Under the pieces are notes generated by a model. It searched no databases. It had not been told where the DNA came from and was given only the letters and a program-made list of their open reading frames with translations. A program made the translations under genes and the position numbers. 64,000 bases of DNA from Caballeronia sordidicola. Its GTDB lineage: Bacteria > Pseudomonadota > Gammaproteobacteria > Burkholderiales > Burkholderiaceae. The first letter of the stretch is position 1, and every line of letters begins with the position of its first letter. The stretch spans positions 62,001 to 126,000 of the forward strand of contig NZ_JNFG01000199.1 of the NCBI RefSeq assembly GCF_000729995.1. Direction: 5' to 3'. This document shows positions 34,805 through 43,866 of the stretch, in pieces.

Positions 34805-35710
34805 TCAACCCCCGATCATCCCGGGAATCTCGGCGACCAGTGCGTCAATAGCACGCCGCGTCTTCAAGGGCAGGTAGCGCGTTTGAGGCCACACTGCGTG
34901 AATATCCTGAGGCAGCATGCCACAGCTATTCATGACCACCACCAGTTCACCGGTCTTCTCGTAACGCGTCAGCAGCCAGCTGGGCAACCACGCCAGCCCA
35001 AACCCTTCGATAGCCGCCGCGGCTATCGCCTGCACATCGTCCAGGCTCACTTGCGGCTGGATGCGCGCCTGCCGCACCTGGCCGTCGATATCCCGTACTT
35101 GCCAGGGCGACAACGCGCCGGCGCGTGAGTAAGCAATGCCCGCATGTCCGTCCATCTCTTCGAGACTCGCCGGCAGCCCGTGCCGCGCCACATACGACGG
35201 CGCGGCGCCAATGCTCGAGTACTGCGTACCCAGACGGCGCGCCGCGAGGCTTACGCTATCGCGTAACTCGCCGATACGAACCGCGAGATCGAATCCTTCT
35301 TCCACCAGATCCACCGCGCGATCGCTGAACGAAATGTCGATCTGCAATTGCGGATGCCTGGACGCGAGGCGCAACAGCACCGGCGCCACGCAGAGATGGC
35401 CGAAAGCGATCGGCACGCTGACGCGCAAGCGGCCACGCGGTTCGCGCCGGCCGCTTTCCAGATCGGCCTCGGCCGCATCGAGTTCGGCCAGCGCCCGCAC
35501 GCAGCGATCGTAGTAAGTCTGGCCGTCTTCGGTCAGGCTCTGGCTGCGCGTGGTGCGATGGAGCAGACGCACGCCGAGTCGCGATTCGAGTCGCACGATC
35601 ACCTTGCCGACGGCCGAGCGCGTCAGGTTCAAACGCTCGGCGGCCAGTGCGAAACTGCCGGATTCAACCACCTGGACGAAGGTTGTCACGCCATGGAGCT
35701 TGTCACTCAT
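34805..35710 (-). CDS. LysR-family transcriptional regulator
   Basis: The protein has 301 residues from the second ATG (MSDKLHGVTTFVQVVESG), because aaggg lies six bases upstream of it; the ATG at 35716 is too close to that site. The HTH is at 5-62 (FALAAERLNLTRSAVGKVIVRLESRLGVRLLHRTTRS). The effector domain is about 90-295. It is divergent from an MFS exporter gene across about 290 bases and likely controls it. Confidence 0.92.
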   Translation of the reverse strand: MSDKLHGVTTFVQVVESGSFALAAERLNLTRSAVGKVIVRLESRLGVRLLHRTTRSQSLTEDGQTYYDRCVRALAELDAAEADLESGRREPRGRLRVSVPIAFGHLCVAPVLLRLASRHPQLQIDISFSDRAVDLVEEGFDLAVRIGELRDSVSLAARRLGTQYSSIGAAPSYVARHGLPASLEEMDGHAGIAYSRAGALSPWQVRDIDGQVRQARIQPQVSLDDVQAIAAAAIEGFGLAWLPSWLLTRYEKTGELVVVMNSCGMLPQDIHAVWPQTRYLPLKTRRAIDALVAEIPGMIGG

Positions 35711-36000
35711 ACCCATCCCTTATTGGTTCCATGGAGGATTCATTGATAGGAAATCAATGAATCAATGACGACTTCAATTCCCTCTATATTACCTTTTCAC
35801 CCGCAGATGCCGCACGGTGCGCATTTTTAGTTTTTTAGTGAGCGGTTCCATTCAATCTTCCGGTGTAAATCCAACATGCAGAGTTATCGAATCGAGCTCA
35901 GTGGTTTATCCAGTGCGTATGGCAAGCCTGCGCACCAACGTTTCACGCCGACATGCGGGAGGCGCGGATAGCCGGAACATCTGGCCAACCCGTGATATTC

Positions 36001-37545
36001 ATGACACTTGCTCAACCCAACAAAAACTCAATTGCATTAGCCGCCATTTGTCTGGCTTCGCTCATGTTCGGCCTGGAAATTTCAAGCGTGCCTGTGATAT
36101 TGCCCACCCTTGAAAAGGTATTGCACGGTGATTTCAAGGAAATGCAATGGATCATGAATGCGTACACCATCGCCTGCACGACGGTTTTAATGGCGACTGG
36201 GACGCTCGCGGACCGGTTTGGCAGGAAACGCATTTTTATGATCGCTATTGTCCTGTTCGGGATCACATCGCTGATTTGCGGAATGGCGCAGAGCGTTTCA
36301 GTGTTAATCGTGAGCCGCTTTCTTCAAGGCATAGCCGGCGGGGCGATGCTGATTTGCCAGGTGGCGGTGTTATCGCATCAGTTCCAGGAGGGACAGGCCC
36401 GTACCAGAGCCTTCGGCGCCTGGGGGATCATATTCGGCATTGGCTTGGGTTTTGGTCCGCTTGTGGGCGGAGTCGTTGTCGCGGTATCGAATTGGCAATG
36501 GGTGTTCTTGATTCACGTTCTGATTGCGACAGTGACGTTGATTCTCGTTTTTAACGGGGTTCAGGAATCCAGCGACCCGCAGGCGAAAAAGCTGGACCTG
36601 CTCGGAATGGTCACGCTTTCCCTGTCGGTATTCGGCCTGGCATATTTCATTACGCAAGGGTCCGACCTTGGTTTTACCAGTATCGCGGGCATTGGCATCA
36701 TTACCGCAGTGGCGATCAGTTTTATCCTCTTTATAATCGCGGAAAAGAGCAATGCTCATCCGATGTTCGATTTTTCCGTGTTCAGGATACGTAATTTTTC
36801 GGGGGCGCTGTTTGGATCGATGGGCATGAACTTCAGTTTTTGGCCGTTCATGATTTATCTGCCAATTTATTTCCAGAGTAGCCTGAGATACAACAGCGTA
36901 ACTGCCGGATCAGCACTTCTGGCTTATACGCTTCCCACGCTGGTGATACCGCCGCTGGCCGAGCGTCTTTCGCTTCGGTATCACCCGGGTGTCGTCATTC
37001 CGCTTGGCCTGTTCACCATTGGCGCGGGTTTTATCCTGATGCGCGCGGGCAGTGGTGCGGAGCATGCGAGTTGGCTGACCATGCTGCCGGGGTGCCTGTT
37101 GGCCGGCATCGGATTAGGCCTGACCAATACGCCCGTGACCAATACGACGACCAGTTCGGTTCCGAGCACGCGCGCAGGCATGGCTTCGGGCATCGACATG
37201 AGTGCGAGGCTCATTTCGCTGGCCATCAATATCGCGCTGATGGGATACATCCTGATAGAAGGCATCTTGTCGTCTTTGACGAACACATTTGCTGGGTCTC
37301 TCGATGCGCAACAACTGAGATCGCTAGCTGAACGAATAGCCGCAGGCGATGTTGCCTCTCTCAAGCAGGGGTTGCCGGGGCTGACCCTCCTGGATTCATC
37401 GGGAACGGTCGTTCATGCCGCGCTCGTGCATGGCTTTGGCCTGGTCATGCTGTACGGCTGTATTGGCGCGTGGGTGCTGGCCGTGGCCAGTTTCGTGATG
37501 TTCGGTCCGAGGAAACAGGTGAGGCAAACCAGTCCGGTGGTTTGA
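36001..37545 (+). CDS. MFS transporter, DHA2-like (about 14 helices)
   Basis: The protein has 514 residues from ATG 36001; an in-frame start at 35953 would add 16 non-hydrophobic residues and cannot be excluded. The family A motif GTLADRFGRKRIFM follows helix 2, with the motif-C-like GPLVGGVVVAVSNWQWVFLI near 160. About 14 membrane segments fit the drug:H+ antiporter-2 subfamily, inner-membrane proton-coupled exporters. Codons are a little less GC-biased than neighbours. It is divergent from a LysR gene. The substrate is unknown. A strong hairpin follows. Confidence 0.9.
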   Translation: MTLAQPNKNSIALAAICLASLMFGLEISSVPVILPTLEKVLHGDFKEMQWIMNAYTIACTTVLMATGTLADRFGRKRIFMIAIVLFGITSLICGMAQSVSVLIVSRFLQGIAGGAMLICQVAVLSHQFQEGQARTRAFGAWGIIFGIGLGFGPLVGGVVVAVSNWQWVFLIHVLIATVTLILVFNGVQESSDPQAKKLDLLGMVTLSLSVFGLAYFITQGSDLGFTSIAGIGIITAVAISFILFIIAEKSNAHPMFDFSVFRIRNFSGALFGSMGMNFSFWPFMIYLPIYFQSSLRYNSVTAGSALLAYTLPTLVIPPLAERLSLRYHPGVVIPLGLFTIGAGFILMRAGSGAEHASWLTMLPGCLLAGIGLGLTNTPVTNTTTSSVPSTRAGMASGIDMSARLISLAINIALMGYILIEGILSSLTNTFAGSLDAQQLRSLAERIAAGDVASLKQGLPGLTLLDSSGTVVHAALVHGFGLVMLYGCIGAWVLAVASFVMFGPRKQVRQTSPVV

Positions 37546-37566
37546 CGGGAGGTTCGCGGTTCTTCG

Positions 37567-37593
37567 CTGATGGGCGCTGGGAGCGCCCATCAG
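37567..37593 (+). terminator. Perfect 12-bp hairpin after the MFS gene
   Basis: Arms ctgatgggcgct (37567-37578) and agcgcccatcag (37582-37593) are perfect complements around a three-base loop, 21 bases after the stop codon. There is no T run, so it may act as a 3' stabiliser or a rho-assisted terminator. Confidence 0.6.
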
Positions 37594-37663
37594 CACAAGT
37601 GGCGCGATTGCATGATTCAACGCGCGAGGATCGGAATCGTCTTATTTTCGCGCTACCGTCTCT

Positions 37664-37805
37664 TCTTGGATCATTTTCGGCTCATTTCGTGTCCTTGCCT
37701 CATTCTTGAATCATTTTCGCTTCATTCTCACATCAAAATTAGCCAATCGCATCGAATTTGATCTATGATTGATTCAAGAGTCATTCTTAGATCATTTTCC
37801 GACCT
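37664..37805. promoter_or_regulatory. Three direct repeats and one inverted copy upstream of the Fic gene
   Basis: Related elements around the core ATCATTTTC occur at 37664-37688, 37702-37726 and 37783-37805; each is preceded by ttcttgg, ttcttga or ttctta. An inverted copy, tgattcaag (37770-37778), pairs with cttagatca (37786-37794). The block is AT-rich and ends about 20 bases before the fic start codon. The downstream protein has an N-terminal winged-helix-like region, so autoregulation is plausible. Confidence 0.6.
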
Positions 37806-37820
37806 TTCGAGCCCACCACC

Positions 37821-39200
37821 ATGGCAAGACGCGAGCTATACGGCGCTATTTTGGAACTCCTTGCAGAACGCGCCTACGGTGGTCAGGACCTCATGTCACG
37901 CGCTGACATAGCCGCGGCGCTCGGCGCTCCGCCTGCAACGGTCCTCCGTTACATCGACAAACTCATCGGCGATAGAAAGCTTGAACGGATTGGAGCAACT
38001 TCTGCGGCGCGCTATAGATTGTTGTGGCGAACGATTCCACATGCTGTTCCCGTTGTCATTGCAAATTCAGGCAACGCAAAACCGACGGCTTCGCCGGTTT
38101 GGTCTGAGGCTGCTGCGGCGCTGATCGCAGAACTGGACGTGCCTCTGGGTGCGCGTCGGCCCATCAGTTATCAACGGCGTTTCGTTGACGGCTATGTCCC
38201 CAACCAGAGTTTCCTTCTTCCACAGGCTCTCGCGAATGATCTGTATAACGAAGGAAGATCGCCGGGGCAGCAACCTGCCGGTACCTACGCGCGCAAGGTC
38301 ATTGAGCCGCTGTTGATTGATCTGTCTTTTTCGTCGTCAAGGCTCGAGGGCAATCGATATTCGAGGCTCGACACCGAGGTCTTGTTCGACGCGGGAACCG
38401 CTGATCCTGCCGATAAAGACGCGACCATGCTGCTCAATCATAAGAGGGCGATCGAATTCCTGATTGACGACGTGCCGTCGTACGGATTGACTACCATGGT
38501 TATTCGGAACCTCCACACGCTGTTGATGCAAGGCCTGCTCAATGACGAGAACTCACTTGGCTCGATTCGCGAAAGAGTCGTCAGCATCAGCAACACCGTT
38601 TATATCCCGTCTCATGTTCCTTCTCTGCTTGGCGAAATGCTGGAGCAAATCACCGAGAAGGCGCGTCACATTAAAAATCCAGTCGAAGCCGCATTTTTCC
38701 TTTGGGTGAACCTGGCCTACCTTCAGCCTTTCGAAGACGGCAACAAGCGGACTGGTCGCCTGAGCGCCAACATCCCGCTGCTGTTGTACAACTGTGCGCC
38801 GCTCAGCTTTCTGGATGTGGGTGACGAAGACTATGCCCGTGCAAAAATCGGTGTCTATGAGCGACTTGACACGAGTATTGCAGCCGACCTCTTTGCCTGG
38901 ACTTATCGACGCTCCATTGCCAAGTATGCGGCGCAGATCGACGCCGCCGGAGTGCCGGATCCGTTCCGGGCAAGGTATCGCGAAACCATCAATGAGATGG
39001 TCTCGCGGATCGTGCGGGATCGGGAAGCACTGGGAGCGGTACTCGCCGAGTTCAAGCTTCGGGACGACGAAGCGGCTCGCCTTGGCGACATGGTGAGAGG
39101 CGACATTTCCAGGCTCGGCGAACACAACTTCGCCCGTTATCGGTTGCGGTTGAAAGAGCTGGAGCAATGGGTATCGGCCGGTCGCCCATTAATCGACTAG
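37821..39200 (+). CDS. Fic-domain protein with N-terminal winged-helix region, catalytic His replaced by Gln
   Basis: The protein has 459 residues. Residues 1-70 resemble a winged helix (MSRADIAAALGAPPATVLRYIDKLI). An inhibitory-helix motif of the (S/T)xxxE(G/N) type is S172-S-R-L-E176-G. The Fic core reads LQPFEDGNKRTGRL at 301-314: the position normally occupied by the catalytic His is Q302, and GNKR resembles Doc. I recall this QPFxDxNKRT form in many related proteins, so it looks like a subfamily trait. AMPylation activity is therefore doubtful; a different phosphotransfer or a regulatory role is possible. No antitoxin gene is adjacent. The region is less GC-rich than its surroundings, suggesting acquisition. 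Confidence 0.9.
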   Translation: MARRELYGAILELLAERAYGGQDLMSRADIAAALGAPPATVLRYIDKLIGDRKLERIGATSAARYRLLWRTIPHAVPVVIANSGNAKPTASPVWSEAAAALIAELDVPLGARRPISYQRRFVDGYVPNQSFLLPQALANDLYNEGRSPGQQPAGTYARKVIEPLLIDLSFSSSRLEGNRYSRLDTEVLFDAGTADPADKDATMLLNHKRAIEFLIDDVPSYGLTTMVIRNLHTLLMQGLLNDENSLGSIRERVVSISNTVYIPSHVPSLLGEMLEQITEKARHIKNPVEAAFFLWVNLAYLQPFEDGNKRTGRLSANIPLLLYNCAPLSFLDVGDEDYARAKIGVYERLDTSIAADLFAWTYRRSIAKYAAQIDAAGVPDPFRARYRETINEMVSRIVRDREALGAVLAEFKLRDDEAARLGDMVRGDISRLGEHNFARYRLRLKELEQWVSAGRPLID

Positions 39201-39318
39201 CAAGCAGCGCCGCAACCCACCCCCGAAAATCCTTAAAAATTTGAAGCACGACCGCTTACTCTTAAGCCTCTGTTTACCTATCATGTAGAGGTAGGTACAG
39301 AGGACGCGGGAGGGCATC

Positions 39319-39537
39319 ATGGATCAGTTTGTAAACACCGTAATGGATATCCTTGGATCCGCGTCGCGATTAAGCCTGCACAGTTCCGCCATCGATCTGA
39401 TCAACGTACTGATCGGTCTCGGTGGCCTCGCGCTGGTGGCAATTATTCTGTTAATTAACGAGTCGAAACGGCCCGGTCAAACACGTGAGCGCACGGATGA
39501 TCATCATCGGCATTGGTGGATGCATCATCGGCACTGA
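39319..39537 (+). CDS. Small membrane protein with His-rich tail, 72 residues
   Basis: It starts at ATG 39319 after a good gcgggaggg ribosome-binding site. A short amphipathic start is followed by one strongly hydrophobic helix at about 26-46 (LINVLIGLGGLALVAIILLI). A charged cytoplasmic or periplasmic tail ends in clustered His and Trp (DDHHRHWWMHHRH). The tail could bind metal ions or act as a stabilising element; no family is recognised. It stands alone between the Fic gene and the peptide-uptake operon. Confidence 0.7.
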   Translation: MDQFVNTVMDILGSASRLSLHSSAIDLINVLIGLGGLALVAIILLINESKRPGQTRERTDDHHRHWWMHHRH

Positions 39538-39913
39538 GCGGAGTGCTGGCCTCGTTTTTGGTGCGGCTTGAGTGGAACTCTGCGGCGGTCGGCGGGGTGT
39601 TGCATCCGTTAGGCTGAGGCTTTCTGAATAATAATCAGGATACCTACCAGTCCGAGAAATTCCCTTGTTGTTTGAGCATCCCTCGCGTGCCTCTAAACGC
39701 TTGCGTCCATCGCAGCAACAGAAATTCCGCCTGCTTCGAACCGCGCGATAGCGCGGTTATGAACCATCGCAATGTACCCCCTTCCGCCGGGTTTTCGCGT
39801 TCCCGGACCTGCTCAGGGGAAACCCTCTCAATGAAAATACATTTTTTTCCAGAGAAGTTTTGTGTAAATATACTTTCATCGAGACTTCCTCGGCTTCCCG
39901 CTGATCCTTCTTC
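39538..39913 (+). promoter_or_regulatory. Promoter region of the peptide-salvage operon
   Basis: About 375 bases without a gene. It contains an inverted repeat with arms tgaaaatacattt (39832-39844) and aaatatactttca (39866-39878), matching at 10 of 13 positions, in an AT-rich block about 35-80 bases before the regulator start. This is a good candidate operator for the RpiR-type regulator encoded immediately downstream. Confidence 0.5.
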
Positions 39914-40903
39914 ATGGCAGATCATCCGCCCGCTGTATCCGGTCCGTCCGGACTGAGCATCGCGGCGCTTATCGTGGCGGCAATGCCTGGCCTGACGCCA
40001 ATCCATCGCCGCATGGGCGCCTATGTGCAGGCCAACTTGTTCCGTGCGGCGACCATGCGTATCGATGAACTGGCGGATGCCGTCGGCGCTTCAGTGGCGA
40101 CTGCAAACCGCTTCGCGCGAGCGCTTGGCTTCGACGGCTATCCGGCATTTCGCGGCGCGCTCGTGCGCGGTTTTGAAGCGACGCTTGCGCCGGTTGAGCG
40201 CTTGCGTTCAGCGCAGGAATCGCCTGCGAGCGGTGACGAATTGCTCGGCGCGTCGCTTGAACAGGCCGAAGTCAATCTGCGTTTGACACGCAGCGCCATT
40301 GACGGCGCTGCGGCGGATGCAGCGGTCGAAGCCATTCTTGCTGCGCGCCGCGTGTTCGTGCTTGGCGCCGGCTCGAGCGCGTTTCTGGCGGGGCTGATGG
40401 AGCACGGTCTGATGCCGTATCACAACAACGTGCAATCGCTGGCGTTCGTTGGCGGGCCGACACACGCTGCGCGCCGTCTCTTCAGCGCTGGCGAGGGCGA
40501 TCTCGTGATCGGCATTGCGTTTCCACGTTATGTCGACGACACGATCCAGCTCGCGCGCCGTGCCGCGAGCTTGGGTGCCCGCGTACTAGCCTTGACCGAC
40601 AGCGTCAACTCACCGCTCGGGCAGTTCGCCGACCTGACGCTGTGCGTGCGCTCAGAACGGCGGCTCGCGGCAAATTCGGACGCAGCGGTGCTGGCCGTGA
40701 TCGAAGCACTCTGCGACGCCGTTGCATATCGCACCAAACGCTCGGCGAAAGCGGCCGCGGACATGACCGAATTTGTATTGCCATGGCTGACCGAGATGCC
40801 GTCCGGCGAAAGCAGCCCGTCGACGCCGGGTCCGTCGAATCGTCCGCCGGGCATACCCCGGACGTCCATTACTCCACGCCCTGACAAAAAGCCGAAACGA
40901 TGA
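39914..40903 (+). CDS. MurR/RpiR-family transcriptional regulator
   Basis: The protein has 329 residues. The N-terminal HTH_6 domain spans about 10-85 (MRIDELADAVGASVATANRFARALGFDGYPAFRGALVRGF). The SIS sugar-isomerase-like ligand domain is at about 125-265 (VFVLGAGSSAFLAGLMEHGL, GDLVIGIAFPRYVDDTIQLARRAASLGARVLALTD). The C-terminal tail is Pro-rich. RpiR proteins sense phosphosugars or related ligands. Its stop codon overlaps the iaaA-like start (ATGA), so it is the first gene of the operon and probably its controller. A ligand derived from murein is an attractive inference. Confidence 0.93.
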   Translation: MADHPPAVSGPSGLSIAALIVAAMPGLTPIHRRMGAYVQANLFRAATMRIDELADAVGASVATANRFARALGFDGYPAFRGALVRGFEATLAPVERLRSAQESPASGDELLGASLEQAEVNLRLTRSAIDGAAADAAVEAILAARRVFVLGAGSSAFLAGLMEHGLMPYHNNVQSLAFVGGPTHAARRLFSAGEGDLVIGIAFPRYVDDTIQLARRAASLGARVLALTDSVNSPLGQFADLTLCVRSERRLAANSDAAVLAVIEALCDAVAYRTKRSAKAAADMTEFVLPWLTEMPSGESSPSTPGPSNRPPGIPRTSITPRPDKKPKR

Positions 40904-41880
40904 ATCCCACCGCAGTCATTGCCATTCACGGCGGCGCAGGCACCATCCTGCGCACGCTGATGGAGTCCGACGCAGAGCAGCGCTACCACGCGAGCCTGAA
41001 CGACATCCTGGCAACAGGCCAGAGCGTTCTGGCCGCTGGCGGCAGCGCACTCGACGCCGTGAGCGAAGCCGTACGCCTGCTCGAAGACAACCCGTTGTTC
41101 AACGCGGGACGGGGCGCGGTTTTTACCGCCGATGGCACGCATGAACTCGACGCTTCCATCATGGACGGCAGCACGCTCGAAGCCGGTGCGATCTGTTGCG
41201 TCAAGCGCGTGCGCAATCCGATCCTGGTTGCGCGCCGCGTGCTCGAGGCAAGCGAACATGTGATGTTCACGGGTGCAGGCGCTGAAGCATTCGCCGTGGC
41301 ACAGGGGTTTGAACCGGTCGACCCCTCGTACTTTCATACCGATGCCCGCTACAAACAATGGCTGCTTGCACGCGGCCAGCAACGCGTGATGCTCGATCAC
41401 GACGGCGCCACATTGACGGATGGCGACGCAGAGCCCACGCCACACGAACCCATCGATCCGAATCGAAAGTTCGGTACGGTCGGCGCGGTTGCGCTCGATC
41501 AACACGGACACGTGGCTGCCGCCACGTCGACCGGCGGTGTCACCAACAAGCAGGTCGGGCGGGTGGGCGATGCCCCGTTGATCGGCGCGGGCTGCTATGC
41601 GGACGATGCAACCTGTGCAGTGTCCACGACAGGTTCGGGCGAGATGTTCATGCGGATGGTCGCCGCTTACGACGTTGCGGCGCAAATGGCGTATCGCGGG
41701 GTATCGCTGGAAGAAGCTGCAGCGGACGTCGTGATGAAACGCCTGCCACGTATTAATGGACGCGGTGGCTTGATCGCCGTCGACGCACTCGGCAACGTCA
41801 CGTTGCCGTTCAACACCGAGGGCATGTACCGCGGTTTTGCGCGGGTCGGAGAAGCACCCGTCACGGCGATCTATCGCTGA
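40900..41880 (+). CDS. iaaA: Isoaspartyl peptidase / L-asparaginase (Ntn hydrolase)
   Basis: The protein has 326 residues, translationally coupled to the regulator gene by a four-base overlap. It is a type-2 plant-like asparaginase precursor that self-cleaves before T193 (RKFGTVGAVALD) to give alpha and beta subunits. Other marks are HGGAGTI at 10-16, FNAGRGAVFTADGTHELDASIMDG at 67-90 and the later GTGEMFM-like segment (STTGSGEMFMR). It hydrolyses isoaspartyl dipeptides and asparagine in the cytoplasm. In E. coli iaaA precedes the gsiABCD glutathione importer genes, the same order as here, which supports the symbol. Confidence 0.94.
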   Translation: MNPTAVIAIHGGAGTILRTLMESDAEQRYHASLNDILATGQSVLAAGGSALDAVSEAVRLLEDNPLFNAGRGAVFTADGTHELDASIMDGSTLEAGAICCVKRVRNPILVARRVLEASEHVMFTGAGAEAFAVAQGFEPVDPSYFHTDARYKQWLLARGQQRVMLDHDGATLTDGDAEPTPHEPIDPNRKFGTVGAVALDQHGHVAAATSTGGVTNKQVGRVGDAPLIGAGCYADDATCAVSTTGSGEMFMRMVAAYDVAAQMAYRGVSLEEAAADVVMKRLPRINGRGGLIAVDALGNVTLPFNTEGMYRGFARVGEAPVTAIYR

Positions 41881-41952
41881 AGTTTGTTTATCTGTCGTTC
41901 GGCACTGTGCGAATCATCGCCCGAGCCGCGTTCACCTCCAGAGGAAAACATC

Positions 41953-43866
41953 GTGCCGATTTCACCGCACATTGCACGCTCGCGTCTCGACACCTTGCCG
42001 TCCGAATGCGTGCTCGCCGTTGACGATCTTTCGATCGCGTTCCGCCAGGGCGACAAGGCGTTCAACGCGGTGCGCAACCTGTCGCTGACGGTCGATCGCG
42101 GCGAGACACTGGCGATCGTCGGTGAATCAGGGTCGGGCAAGTCGGTGACATCCCTCGCGCTGATGCGCCTGATCGAGCATGGCGGCGGCCGCATTGCCGG
42201 CGGCTCCATTGCGTTCCGGCGGCGCGACGGGCACGTGCTCGATCTCGCGCGCGCCTCGTCCGCCACGATGCGTTCAATCCGCGGCGCGGACATCGCGATG
42301 ATCTTCCAGGAGCCGATGACATCGCTGAACCCCGTGTTCACTGTGGGCGACCAGATTGGCGAAGCGATCGCACTGCATCAGCACAAGAGCCGCAGCGCTG
42401 CTCGCGCAGAAACCTTGCGTTTGCTTGAACTCGTCAGGATTCCTGAGGCACGTCGGGTCGCAGCGCGGTTTCCGCATCAGTTGTCGGGCGGCATGCGACA
42501 GCGCGTGATGATTGCAATGGCACTGTCATGCAAGCCCGCGCTGCTGATCGCCGATGAACCGACCACCGCGCTCGACGTCACGATCCAGGCGCAGATCCTG
42601 CAGCTGATCCGCGGCTTGCAGGACGAGATGAACATGGGCGTGATCTTTATCACGCATGACATGGGCGTGGTCGCGGAAGTGGCGGATCGCGTGCTGGTGA
42701 TGTATCACGGCGAGAAGGTGGAGGAGGGCGCGTCCGGCCCCCTGTTCGCGGCACCCGCGCATCCTTATACGAAGGCGTTGCTGGCCGCCGTTCCGCGTCT
42801 TGGCGCGATGTCAGGCACCGACTCACCGGCCAAGTTTCCGATTCTCACGGTGGAACGGGCCGGCGCCGATGAAACGCTGGTTCCCGCCCCAGCGGTCGCG
42901 CACGAAGCGCAGCCGGCTATTGCCGAGACCACGCCGCCGATCTTGCGCGTGCGTGATCTGGTCACGCGCTTCCCGGTCAGGACCGGTTTGTTCGGCCGCG
43001 TGACGGGTCGCGTGCATGCAGTTGAACGCGTGAGTTTCGACTTGCGTCCCGGCGAAACGCTTGCGCTAGTGGGCGAATCAGGCTGCGGTAAATCCACCAC
43101 GGGGCGCTCGCTGCTGCGGCTCGTTGAAAGCCAGAGTGGTTCGATCGAGTTCGACGGCAACGAGATCAGTTCGCTGACCGGACCCGCCCTGCAAGCATTG
43201 CGCCGCGACATCCAGTTCATTTTCCAGGACCCGTTTGCATCCTTGAATCCGCGCCTGACTGTCGGCTTCTCGATCATGGAGCCGCTGCTGGTGCACGGTG
43301 TATCGCAAGGTGCCGAGGCGCAGGCGCGGGTTGCATGGCTGCTTGACAAGGTGGGTCTGCCGGCCGAAGCAGCACGCCGTTATCCGCACGAGTTTTCGGG
43401 CGGACAACGCCAGCGCATAGCCATCGCCCGTGCGCTCGCATTGAACCCCAAAGTGGTGATCGCCGATGAATCCGTCTCGGCGCTCGATGTGTCCGTGCAG
43501 GCGCAGATCGTGAACCTGATGCTCGATCTGCAACGTGAACTCGGCGTGGCTTATCTGTTCATTTCGCATGACATGGCGGTGGTCGAGCGGGTCAGTCATC
43601 GCGTGGCGGTGATGTATCTCGGGCAGATCGTCGAGATCGGGCCACGCCGCGCGGTGTTCGAAGGACCACGCCATGCCTACACGAAAAAACTCATGGGTGC
43701 GGTGCCGGTCGCCGACCCGGCGCGGCGTCATGCGAAGCGCGTGCTTGCCGTCGATGAAATGCCAAGCCCGATACGCGCGCTCGACGACGAGCCGGTCTTC
43801 GCTCCGCTTGTCATGGTCGGCCCGGACCATTTTGTTGCCGAGCATCGGATTGGCGGTGCTTACTAA
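41953..43866 (+). CDS. gsiA: Dipeptide/glutathione ABC importer, double ATPase (GsiA-like)
   Basis: The protein has 637 residues from GTG 41953 (gagg eight bases upstream); an upstream frame to 41884 is unlikely. Two complete ABC domains lie at about 15-270 and 330-590. Walker A motifs are GESGSGKS and GESGCGKS, signatures are LSGGMRQRV and FSGGQRQRI, and Walker B motifs are LLIADEPTTALD and VVIADESVSALD. Each domain ends with the oligopeptide-type C-terminal extension (HPYTKALL, HAYTKKLM). It powers import through the GsiC/GsiD channel. The symbol is by order and domain layout; the substrate may be glutathione or other short peptides. Confidence 0.9.
   Translation: MPISPHIARSRLDTLPSECVLAVDDLSIAFRQGDKAFNAVRNLSLTVDRGETLAIVGESGSGKSVTSLALMRLIEHGGGRIAGGSIAFRRRDGHVLDLARASSATMRSIRGADIAMIFQEPMTSLNPVFTVGDQIGEAIALHQHKSRSAARAETLRLLELVRIPEARRVAARFPHQLSGGMRQRVMIAMALSCKPALLIADEPTTALDVTIQAQILQLIRGLQDEMNMGVIFITHDMGVVAEVADRVLVMYHGEKVEEGASGPLFAAPAHPYTKALLAAVPRLGAMSGTDSPAKFPILTVERAGADETLVPAPAVAHEAQPAIAETTPPILRVRDLVTRFPVRTGLFGRVTGRVHAVERVSFDLRPGETLALVGESGCGKSTTGRSLLRLVESQSGSIEFDGNEISSLTGPALQALRRDIQFIFQDPFASLNPRLTVGFSIMEPLLVHGVSQGAEAQARVAWLLDKVGLPAEAARRYPHEFSGGQRQRIAIARALALNPKVVIADESVSALDVSVQAQIVNLMLDLQRELGVAYLFISHDMAVVERVSHRVAVMYLGQIVEIGPRRAVFEGPRHAYTKKLMGAVPVADPARRHAKRVLAVDEMPSPIRALDDEPVFAPLVMVGPDHFVAEHRIGGAY

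Noticed and set aside
37546..39560. Integrated prophage or genomic island around the Fic gene
   Set aside because: No integrase, att-like direct repeats or tRNA gene were found; only lower GC supports transfer.
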